The notes beneath the pieces were generated by a model. It did not search any database and was not told the origin of the DNA. It saw nothing but the letters and a program-made list of their open reading frames with translations. 64,000 nt of DNA from Deltaproteobacteria bacterium (lineage in GTDB: Bacteria; Myxococcota; Kuafuiibacteriia; Kuafuiibacteriales; Kuafuiibacteriaceae). A program made the translations under genes and the position numbers. The DNA lies in assembly GCA_016713425.1 (NCBI GenBank), contig JADJPE010000005.1, forward strand, positions 62,001 to 126,000, in the 5' to 3' direction. This document shows, piece after piece, positions 53,047 to 60,068 of this stretch; positions within the stretch are counted from its first letter, which is position 1, and each line of letters opens with the position of its first letter.

Positions 53047-53856
53047 ATGCAGGTCCCCCATTCGTATTCGCACCAGCATTCGCACCAGCATTCGCACCAG
53101 CTTTCGCACCAGCTTTCGCGCGAGGGTAGGAGCCTCCTTTCTCGCGCGATCTCGCGGGTGGGTCGGTGGTCGTCGGCCGCATCGCCGACGGTCTCGACGT
53201 TGACGACGGCCCCGGCCCCGGCCCCGGTCACGATCGCGGCGACGATCGCCATGACGATGCTGATGGTGGCCGCGCCCACGGCCACCGCCATGGCAGCCGA
53301 GTCCGCGCCGTTCGCCGACCCCCCACCGACGTCCCAAGAAGCCACGGCCACACAAACGGAAAAGGCCGCGAATACGGAACCTCCTCCGGTTCGCGTGTGG
53401 ACAACCCGCCAGGATGCCTTCGTGTTCACGGCCGAGTTCAAACCCGGTGTTCCAAAACCTGGGCAGCTGACCGAGATCCTGTTCTCAGCGAGCTCCTTGC
53501 CCAAGACAGCGCACCCTCGTTTCGGAACCCAGGTGCCCATGAACGACGCCCACCTCACCTTGCGATTCGAATCGCCTCGAGGCGAGGATCTCGGACGCTA
53601 TTTGGCGCACGCTCTGCCGCTTACGAAGGGTCGATACGGCCTGCACTTCACGCCGAGTGAGCGCGGCATCTACCGTCTGGTCCTCGAAGGCAAGACATCG
53701 GAGGGTTCAGCCGTCCGGGCCGAGTTCGCGCTCCCCGTGAATGTCTGGCCACTGCCCGATGCGCTCCAGGGAGCCGGCGACAGCGCCCATGCGCAGGTCA
53801 GCCGCCGAGTGTTCACCGGCACGAATGCGGAGAAGCCCAGAAAGGCAGCTCAATGA
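53047..53856 (+). CDS. Secreted protein of unknown function, repeat-bearing N-terminus
   Basis: About 269 residues. ATG at 53047 has AAGGAG eight bases before it, so the longer frame upstream is not used. The N-terminus carries a HSHQ-type repeat. A hydrophobic segment near residues 55-80 looks like a late signal or anchor, and then comes a strand-rich domain (VWTTRQDAFVFTAEFKPGVP, YGLHFTPSERGIYRLVLEG) of YtkA/FixH-like appearance. It lies between the DsbA-like and cytochrome genes and overlaps the latter by ATGA. Role unknown; copper or cytochrome-assembly factors have this fold. Confidence 0.65.
   Translation: MQVPHSYSHQHSHQHSHQLSHQLSREGRSLLSRAISRVGRWSSAASPTVSTLTTAPAPAPVTIAATIAMTMLMVAAPTATAMAAESAPFADPPPTSQEATATQTEKAANTEPPPVRVWTTRQDAFVFTAEFKPGVPKPGQLTEILFSASSLPKTAHPRFGTQVPMNDAHLTLRFESPRGEDLGRYLAHALPLTKGRYGLHFTPSERGIYRLVLEGKTSEGSAVRAEFALPVNVWPLPDALQGAGDSAHAQVSRRVFTGTNAEKPRKAAQ
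53061..53119 (+). repeat. 12-base coding repeat, HSHQ
   Basis: Units of TTCGCACCAGCA/T repeat about four times in frame at the start of the secreted-protein gene and give the HSHQHSHQLSHQ sequence. Confidence 0.75.
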
Positions 53857-54962
53857 AGCCAAACATGAAACCTGAGGCAAGAGACAACGTGAACCACGAA
53901 GTGATGCGCGCATCCACGCACAGCCTGACTCGCACGTCCACGCACAGCCTGACTCGCACGTCCATGCACAGCCTGATTCGCACGTCCATGCACAGCCTGA
54001 TTCGCACGTCCATGCACAGCCTGATTCGCGCGGAGGTTTGCACGGTGCCGATGCGCGGCATCGCACAGGCGAGCAAGCGAACAACGGCCTTTGCCTCGCT
54101 GCTCACAGCGACGCTCACCCTGGCCGCGGCGCCAACCGTCACCGAGGCGGCGGGGCTTTCTTCTCCCGTGTTCGTCGGCGACCGTGTGAACGGCCGCGGC
54201 CTCTACATGACGGCATGTGCGAGCTGCCACGGCGAGACGGGCGACGGCGGAGCATCCAAGATCGCCCTCACCCGCTCGGGTCGGATGGGGCTTCTTTCTG
54301 ACGCTGCGATGTTCGCCATGATCTCGACCGGAGAGGGGCTGAAGAAACCCGCGGAACATCGCTTCGGTGATCGCCTCGAGTATCTCGAGACCTTCGATGT
54401 CATCGCCTATGTGCGCGCAGGAACGATGTCGGTAGGCGAGTTCTTTCCCGAGGCGGCTCGCTATCTCGGCAAGGAATACACGATCGACGAGTTCGGCCTC
54501 ACACGAATCAAGGAGGCAACGGGCAAAGCGCTTTCGCCCGAGGAAGCTCAGGCCTCCGTCTTCACGATGTTTCGAATCGAAGGTGAGGACGGAAACCTCC
54601 GGTATGTCCCCCAAGACCCGATTCAACTCGATGCTCTCAAGAAGGATCTCAAGATCGGCTATCTCGTGTTCCTGCCTTTTCGCGTCGGTCCATTCAGCGG
54701 CGAGATCGGCGTGGCCATGGATGCAGCAGGCGTCATCACCGGCCTTCGAGCCCAAGACGGGCATGCGCAAGACGCGGTCGAGCTCAACAAGAAGCTCGCG
54801 CAGTTCGTAGGTATGGGCAAAAAGGGGCAGCGGGATCGATTCAAGGCTCCGGCTCGAACGTCGGTCGAAGTGAGTAACGCCGTGTTCCAAAGCTATATGC
54901 AAGCCATGGAGTCGGCCACCATGTATGATCGCGAAGAGAAGGACCGTACCTGGGCCGATTAG
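53853..54962 (+). CDS. c-type cytochrome with possible FMN-bind-like C-terminal domain
   Basis: Up to 369 residues. One haem motif CASCHG (near 118) and an axial-Met region follow a typical signal (residues 67-95, ASLLTATLTLAAAPTVTEA). The domain after 200 has GPFSGEIGVAMDAAGVITG and FQSYMQAMES, which recalls FMN_bind sequences, but the flavin-attachment motif is unclear. ATG at 53853 overlaps the previous stop. However, ATG at 54051 would place the signal at the N-terminus and leave the 24-base repeats outside the protein, so it may be the true start. It probably carries electrons in the periplasm. Confidence 0.8.
   Translation: MKPNMKPEARDNVNHEVMRASTHSLTRTSTHSLTRTSMHSLIRTSMHSLIRTSMHSLIRAEVCTVPMRGIAQASKRTTAFASLLTATLTLAAAPTVTEAAGLSSPVFVGDRVNGRGLYMTACASCHGETGDGGASKIALTRSGRMGLLSDAAMFAMISTGEGLKKPAEHRFGDRLEYLETFDVIAYVRAGTMSVGEFFPEAARYLGKEYTIDEFGLTRIKEATGKALSPEEAQASVFTMFRIEGEDGNLRYVPQDPIQLDALKKDLKIGYLVFLPFRVGPFSGEIGVAMDAAGVITGLRAQDGHAQDAVELNKKLAQFVGMGKKGQRDRFKAPARTSVEVSNAVFQSYMQAMESATMYDREEKDRTWAD
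53911..54030 (+). repeat. Five tandem copies of a 24-base unit at the cytochrome gene start
   Basis: Units like CGCACGTCCATGCACAGCCT plus four bases repeat five times; copies 1-2 differ from 3-5 by single bases. In frame they give THSLTRTS/MHSLIRTS. They lie before the probable signal peptide, so they may be a leader rather than protein. Confidence 0.85.
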
Positions 54963-55013
54963 ACCTCGGTCCCGGTCGCCGGCCCTCTGCCCAAGCGAGG
55001 GACACGTCACGTC

Positions 55014-55595
55014 GTGAAGACCTTCCTGCCCATTCCATTCGAGGGAGAACACACCCAGCAAGACCTCGATCTCTTCGGGCCGTATCGAGAGCTCTTTCCT
55101 ATTCGCATCGAAGGACAGGTCCATTGGGTTCCGGCCGGAATCTCCATCTTGCGCGCGCTTCAATATGTCGTGCTCCGCGAACGAACGTTCGATTTACCCT
55201 GGGCCAACTATTGCTGGAACAACACGGTGGGATGCTGCGAAATGGTGTACCAGAACCTTCTTTCGCCCACGCCGCGCGCACGATCGGGCCGAGCGTGCTC
55301 GGTTCAAGTCGCGCCTGGCCTCGACATCGTTCGTCTCCCGAAGGGCGCTCGATCCAAGCAGGTGTCGCGCGACGACGGCACCGCGGCGGTCGACGGCACC
55401 GCGGCGGTTGACGGCGCCGCGACGGTTGACGGCGCCGCGGCGGTTGACGGCGCCGCGGCGGTTGACGGCACCGCGGCGGTTGACGGCGCCGCGACGGTTG
55501 ACGGCGCCGCGGCGGTTGACGGCGCCGCGGCGGTTGACGGCGCCATGCTGAGCGACGGGACTCTGCCCGACGACACGACTTCGCCGGACGATTGA
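55014..55595 (+). CDS. 2Fe-2S ferredoxin-like protein with DGAAAV repeats
   Basis: About 193 residues, GTG start. Residues 30-110 (RIEGQVHWVPAGISILRALQ, NYCWNNTVGCCEMVY, RACSVQVAPGLDIVRLPKG) resemble N-terminal 2Fe-2S domains of oxidoreductases, with Cys at four places that could bind the cluster. The C-terminal third is made of DGAAAV-type repeats. It lies between a cytochrome c and a GlcD-type flavoprotein, which supports an electron-transfer role. The Cys spacing is not the plant-ferredoxin CxxxxCxxC pattern, so the cluster type is uncertain. Confidence 0.62.
   Translation: MKTFLPIPFEGEHTQQDLDLFGPYRELFPIRIEGQVHWVPAGISILRALQYVVLRERTFDLPWANYCWNNTVGCCEMVYQNLLSPTPRARSGRACSVQVAPGLDIVRLPKGARSKQVSRDDGTAAVDGTAAVDGAATVDGAAAVDGAAAVDGTAAVDGAATVDGAAAVDGAAAVDGAMLSDGTLPDDTTSPDD
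55372..55545 (+). repeat. 18-base repeat, about ten copies (DGAAAV)
   Basis: Units of GACGGCGCCGCGGCGGTT with few changes are repeated in frame. Length variation would alter the acidic-alanine tail of the 2Fe-2S protein only. Confidence 0.85.
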
Positions 55596-55622
55596 GCAGC
55601 GCGTCTTTGAAACGAGCACATC

Positions 55623-57143
55623 ATGCAAGCCTCCGATCCAAAGAAAACCGCCACGCACTTGCCCCAGGGTTCCTCGGCGAGCCCGTCGACCGATCTGAAC
55701 GGGCTCGATGGACTTGATGGACTTGATGGGCTTCGGCCTCGCCCATCGGCCGCTGCCGTCGAGGCGACCCGTCGCGCCCTGAATGGCGTACTGAAGGACA
55801 CGCAGATCGTCACCGACGCGGACGCACTCGAGGTCTACGCGACGGACTGGTCGAGCGCCGGCGCCTTTCCGCCGGACCTGGTGGTCAAGGCGGAGTCAAC
55901 GAGCGACGTGGTCCATGTTCTTCAGATCGCGAACACCCACGGCGTCCCGGTCACACCGCGCGGACTCGGGACCGGCAAGGCGGGTGGCGCTTTGCCCCTC
56001 GCGGGAGGCATCGTCCTGTCGCTCGAGCGAATGAGCCGACTCATCGAGATCAATCCCGCCGACATGGTCGCGGTCGTCGAGCCCGGCCTCATCACCGGAG
56101 ACCTCATGTCCGCCGTCGAGGACGTGGGACTCTTCTATCCGCCAGATCCCAACAGCTTCGCGATCTGCTCAATCGGCGGCAACGTAGCCTGCAACGCCGG
56201 CGGACCGCGCGCGCTGAAGTACGGTGTCACGCGCCCCTATGTTCTTGGTCTTCAGGTGGTTCTGCCGACCGGCGAGCGCATCGAGGTTGGCGCGCGCACG
56301 TTGAAACATGTCGCTGGGTACGATCTTACGGGTCTCATCGTAGGCTCCGAGGGTACGCTTGGCGTCATCACAGAGATCACGCTGCGCTTGGTACCCAAAC
56401 CAGGCGCGGTGGAGACCGCCCTCGTCACGTTCAAGGACACCCACGCGGCGTCCCTCGCCATCACCCGCGTGTTCGGAGCGGGAGTGCTCCCGCGAACGCT
56501 CGAGTTCCTCGATCATCATGCGCTCAGCGCCATCCGCGCGAAGACACCAGGTCGATTTCCAGAGAACGCCGGCGCCTTGCTCATCTTGGAGACGGATGGC
56601 CCGAGCCACGAACGCGCGTTCGAAGATCTCTCCCGTGCGGCCGAAGTCTGTTCGGACCAAGGCGCGCTCGACGTCCTCGTCGCGCAAGACGAAATGCAGC
56701 GTACGCGAATCTGGGAGCCGCGACGCGTCCTCTCGATGACACTGACCGAGAGCGCACCTCACAAGATCTCCGAGGACATTGTCGTGCCTCGATCGGCGAT
56801 CGCGACGTTCCTTGAGCGCGTCTACGCGTTGTCCACCGACAACGACGTCCGTGTAGCCACATATGGGCACGCCGGCGATGGGAACCTCCATGTGAACGTA
56901 CTCTTCGACGACGCACACAAACAGGCTGCCGACCGAACGGTCGCCGCCATCATGGCGATCGCGGTAGAGCTTCGCGGCACGATCTCGGGTGAACACGGGG
57001 TGGGCTTGCTCAAGCGTGCATTCATGCCACTCGAACACGCCCCGCCCGTCCTTGCCCTCCAGCGGAGGCTCAAGAAAACCCTTGATCCACAAGACATACT
57101 CAATCCGGGTAAGATCTTGCCGTTGAGAGGGGTTACGGAATGA
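55623..57143 (+). CDS. FAD-linked oxidase, GlcD-type (glycolate/D-lactate dehydrogenase subunit)
   Basis: A 506-residue flavoprotein. FAD_binding_4 domain: VTPRGLGTGKAGGALPLAGG, NVACNAGGPRALKYGVTR and GLIVGSEGTLGVITE. FAD-oxidase C-terminal domain: RVATYGHAGDGNLHVNVLF, ISGEHGVGLLKR and the final DPQDILNPGKI. It oxidises a 2-hydroxy acid such as glycolate or D-lactate. The N-terminal 50 residues have a short LDG repeat. Its electron partners may be the 2Fe-2S protein and cytochrome upstream. Its stop overlaps the Lon-domain gene (ATGA). Substrate cannot be decided from sequence. Confidence 0.9.
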   Translation: MQASDPKKTATHLPQGSSASPSTDLNGLDGLDGLDGLRPRPSAAAVEATRRALNGVLKDTQIVTDADALEVYATDWSSAGAFPPDLVVKAESTSDVVHVLQIANTHGVPVTPRGLGTGKAGGALPLAGGIVLSLERMSRLIEINPADMVAVVEPGLITGDLMSAVEDVGLFYPPDPNSFAICSIGGNVACNAGGPRALKYGVTRPYVLGLQVVLPTGERIEVGARTLKHVAGYDLTGLIVGSEGTLGVITEITLRLVPKPGAVETALVTFKDTHAASLAITRVFGAGVLPRTLEFLDHHALSAIRAKTPGRFPENAGALLILETDGPSHERAFEDLSRAAEVCSDQGALDVLVAQDEMQRTRIWEPRRVLSMTLTESAPHKISEDIVVPRSAIATFLERVYALSTDNDVRVATYGHAGDGNLHVNVLFDDAHKQAADRTVAAIMAIAVELRGTISGEHGVGLLKRAFMPLEHAPPVLALQRRLKKTLDPQDILNPGKILPLRGVTE

Positions 57144-57871
57144 CTTCAACCTGGACCGGCACTGATCCACGCTTCCGCATCGCCAACGAAGCACTCGAAG
57201 AGCTCCCGATCTTTCCGCTCCCGAACACAGTCCTGCTGCCGCGCACGCTCATGTCTTTGCACGTGTTCGAACCGCGGTACCGTGCCCTGATGGAGGACTG
57301 CATCGATGGCCATCGACTCATGGCCATCGGAATGCTCGATGATGATCGAGGACCCGATGAGTACGAACGGCCACCGATTCACCGAATCGCCGGCATCGGG
57401 CGGCTGCGGAAGTCGACGCGCAAGGCGGATGGAGGTTTCAACATCCTCCTGGAAGGGGTTGGACGCGCCGACATCAGTTCGGAGTGGGGCCCGACCAAGC
57501 CGTATCGCCGCGCGCGCGCGCGCATGCTCATGGACGAGATCCCGAAAGACAAAGGGGACCTCGCGCTCGCCATGTTCAATCTCCGAACTCTCTCCGCCCG
57601 CGCCCTCGCCCACATCACCGAGCAAGAAGCCGAGATCCTGCGAAGCCTCAATGGCGTCCAAGACCCGGCTTGCCTCGCCGACATCATCGCCGCCGCCACC
57701 ATCGAAGATTCGGGCGACCGCCAGCATGTCTTATCCACCGCATCGGTGCTTGAGCGCGTGCAACTGGTCGCAGGACTTCTCGGTCAAATGCTGCTCACCG
57801 CCCAAGATGGGTTCGAAGGTCTCGAGCCCATCGCCGACATGCGATGGGGTATCACGCTCGGGCGCGCGTGA
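57140..57871 (+). CDS. Lon N-terminal (LON substrate-binding) domain protein
   Basis: A 243-residue stand-alone LON_substr_bdg protein: LPIFPLPNTVLLPRTLMSLHVFEPRYRALM (shortened here to its ends LPIFPLPNT and HVFEPRYR) at the start, then RIAGIGRLRK and a helical C-terminal half. No ATPase or protease domain follows, so it is not the protease itself. Such proteins are widespread, and their substrate is unknown. It is coupled to the GlcD gene by an ATGA overlap and converges with the kinase gene twelve bases away. Confidence 0.88.
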   Translation: MTSTWTGTDPRFRIANEALEELPIFPLPNTVLLPRTLMSLHVFEPRYRALMEDCIDGHRLMAIGMLDDDRGPDEYERPPIHRIAGIGRLRKSTRKADGGFNILLEGVGRADISSEWGPTKPYRRARARMLMDEIPKDKGDLALAMFNLRTLSARALAHITEQEAEILRSLNGVQDPACLADIIAAATIEDSGDRQHVLSTASVLERVQLVAGLLGQMLLTAQDGFEGLEPIADMRWGITLGRA

Positions 57872-57883
57872 ACGAGGCGGCCA

Positions 57884-59737
57884 CTACTCTGAGGCCGAGA
57901 CGTCGCCATTTTGGGACTTGCGCAGGTGCGCACGTGCCGACGGGTCTTGACGAAGTCCGAGAATGGCCGCCAGGTACGCATGGCATTGCCAATGATCCGT
58001 AAGCTCGACGCAGCGAGCGAAGGCGGCTTCGGCAGCTTCGAAATCCAGTCGATCCAGATCGACGCGTGCGTCGCGCATCTGGCGCGCGATCACTTCTTCG
58101 CGGTCGTGTGTTCGCGCCTTTCCCGGTTCGTAGGTGTACCTCAACCCCGCGCTGGACGTCGGCATCCATGAGGACGCGACGTTGTGGAAGACAGCGCCCA
58201 AGCTCGGCCAGATGGCCAAGAGAAGATGCATCGCGCCCGCCCCGGCCAGCAGAGCGAACGCTGCCCTGCGCGCTGCACGAAACACCGAGAGGCCGGACCA
58301 CGAGGCGGCGACGCTCGAAGCGCTCGAAGCACGCAAAGCGCTCGATGCGCCAGAGAGACTCGATGCGCCAGAGAGACTCGATGCGCCAGAGACGCTCGAT
58401 GCGCCAGAGACGCTCGATGCACCAGAGACGCGCGAAGCGCCAGAGACGCTCGATGCACCAGAGACGCGCGAAGCGCCAGAGCTGCTCGATGCACCAGGAA
58501 CCCAGTCGGCCCCGTGCGATGGAGGCGGTGTCGCCGAAGGTAACAAGGTCGACGGCAAGGCAGGTCGGGGAGACGAAGACAGCGCCTGCCCAAGGTCAGG
58601 AACCAACGCGGACGCGGGTTCGTCGGAGGGCTCGGAGACCAAGACCTCGGGTCCAAGGCCACCGGCACGGCGAGGCCCGCCGTTCGGATCGTCGGAGCCG
58701 GCCTCGGTCTTCGACGGCGCCCACGGCGACCCCGGCTCGAGGTTGAGATTGTGAACGAAGGCGCCGAGCGCGCGCGTATTTACGTCGGCTTCGTGGGCGA
58801 TCGCGGATGGCGATGCATCGTCCGTCTCGAACTCAGTCGAGAAGTCGCTGGGACTCACGATCTGCTGGTCGATCTCGAGGAATGCCTCCAGACATGCGCG
58901 CATGTTCGGAAACCGACGCTCGGGTTTCGCGTGAACCATCCTGCGAATGCACGCATGCTCGATGGCTGGCCACGGCGGCTCGCTCGGAAAGCGGCTCCAA
59001 TCGACCTCGGTGCGCATTGCGAACTGGACCACCATCGGAACATCCTCGGGAATCGGCGCCGCTGGCTTGCTGGAAGCCAACTCGAACAGAAGCTTACCGA
59101 GTGCGTACTGATCCGAAAGCGGAGAGGGAGGACGACCTTTGAAGTACTCAGGCGCGACGTAGCCTGCACTCCCAACGATTTCGCCAACCTTGGTAATGCC
59201 CGTCATGTCGCGCATCCACGCAATTCCGAAGTCGGCAAGCACCGCCCTCCCTGCGCGGTCAATGAGGACATTGCTCGGTTTGATGTCGCGGTGAATCACG
59301 CCGACGTCGTGCATATGCGCCAGCGAATCGGAGAGCTGAACGGCGAGTCCGAGGAACGCACGCGGCGTGAGGGAGGCTCTTCGCTTGACCTGGGCGAGCG
59401 TCACGCCGGTGACCCGCTCCATCGCGACATACAGGATCCCGGCGTGTTCACCGACCTCATCGAGGCGGACAATCCCAGGATGATTCAAACGCTGAAGAAG
59501 CCGCGCCTCCCGCTCAAGCCGAGCCTGCATCATCTCCTGGTGCTCACCCTGAAGCCCCGCATGGAGAATCTTCAACGCGATTCGATTGCCGGAGGCATTG
59601 CTCGCATCGAGCACGACACCCATGCCTCCCACACCCAGGCGCCCAAAGACGGTAAACGAACCGAAGGCCAGCGGAAACTTGAGGTAGGGAGAGGCAAAGT
59701 CGATCCCGAACGGTGCTGCCTCAACCACTGAACTCAT
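57884..59737 (-). CDS. Ser/Thr protein kinase with repeat linker, membrane segment and TPR-like C-terminus
   Basis: About 617 residues. The kinase domain (residues about 20-280) has the Gly loop GRLGVGGMGVV, Lys in RIALKIL, HRDIKPSNVL, DFGIA and GYVAPEYF, so it should be active. A Pro/Ser region follows with SGASSVSGAS-type repeats (about 425-480), then one membrane helix (FALLAGAGAMHLLLAIWPSLG) and a short helical C-terminus (FEAAEAAFARCVEL). ATG at 59737 is used; a TTG just upstream is less likely. Typical of Myxococcota PknB-like kinases. Its neighbour is a pseudokinase with the same layout. Confidence 0.92.
   Translation of the reverse strand: MSSVVEAAPFGIDFASPYLKFPLAFGSFTVFGRLGVGGMGVVLDASNASGNRIALKILHAGLQGEHQEMMQARLEREARLLQRLNHPGIVRLDEVGEHAGILYVAMERVTGVTLAQVKRRASLTPRAFLGLAVQLSDSLAHMHDVGVIHRDIKPSNVLIDRAGRAVLADFGIAWMRDMTGITKVGEIVGSAGYVAPEYFKGRPPSPLSDQYALGKLLFELASSKPAAPIPEDVPMVVQFAMRTEVDWSRFPSEPPWPAIEHACIRRMVHAKPERRFPNMRACLEAFLEIDQQIVSPSDFSTEFETDDASPSAIAHEADVNTRALGAFVHNLNLEPGSPWAPSKTEAGSDDPNGGPRRAGGLGPEVLVSEPSDEPASALVPDLGQALSSSPRPALPSTLLPSATPPPSHGADWVPGASSSSGASRVSGASSVSGASRVSGASSVSGASSVSGASSLSGASSLSGASSALRASSASSVAASWSGLSVFRAARRAAFALLAGAGAMHLLLAIWPSLGAVFHNVASSWMPTSSAGLRYTYEPGKARTHDREEVIARQMRDARVDLDRLDFEAAEAAFARCVELTDHWQCHAYLAAILGLRQDPSARAHLRKSQNGDVSASE
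58320..58500 (-). repeat. 18-base repeat in the kinase linker
   Basis: About ten units close to GATGCGCCAGAGACGCTC repeat without break and encode SGAS-V/L-SGAS. It is an in-frame minisatellite in the linker before the membrane helix. Confidence 0.85.
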
Positions 59738-60068
59738 AACGCCCACCAAGAATCTTCACGTCGTTCGTGCATGGGACGCACGCGCGACCATGCACGCGCG
59801 ACCATGCACGCGCGACCGCGCACGCGCGACCACGCGCCTGCGACCGCAGACCTGAGACCTAGCCTCGCGACCCTGGCCTCGATGTCACGTCCCCTCGACG
59901 TGACGATTCACGGTGCACAGCACCAACGCTTTGCCCACTATCAGACCAACCCCGGGCGGTCGCAACTCGCGTGCGCACTCGGAGATGAAGGCGCTGCGCC
60001 CACACTGTGGACGCGCTGCACACCGGCCGCGCACAGCGCGCATACGCGGGCCCCGAAGGCGTTCATCC
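59738..60068. other. Divergent region between kinase and pseudokinase, with GC repeats
   Basis: About 330 bases hold the promoters of both genes. The part next to the kinase (59772-59840) is a 14-base repeat around ATGCACGCGCGACC. No other feature is seen; the longer upstream frame of the pseudokinase does not look coding. Confidence 0.55.
59772..59840. repeat. 14-base GC-rich tandem repeat
   Basis: ATGCACGCGCGACC-like units repeat about four times between the two divergent genes. It could stall or regulate transcription; no function is shown. Confidence 0.7.

Noticed and set aside
53911..54030. Regular 24-base repeats suggesting a CRISPR array
   Set aside because: Units are contiguous without variable spacers and encode protein-like repeats; no cas genes are nearby. 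The other coding repeats were rejected for the same reason.
59913..60068. Upstream extension of the pseudokinase gene
   Set aside because: The residues are Arg/Pro-rich and lack any fold; ATG at 60069 begins a plausible protein.
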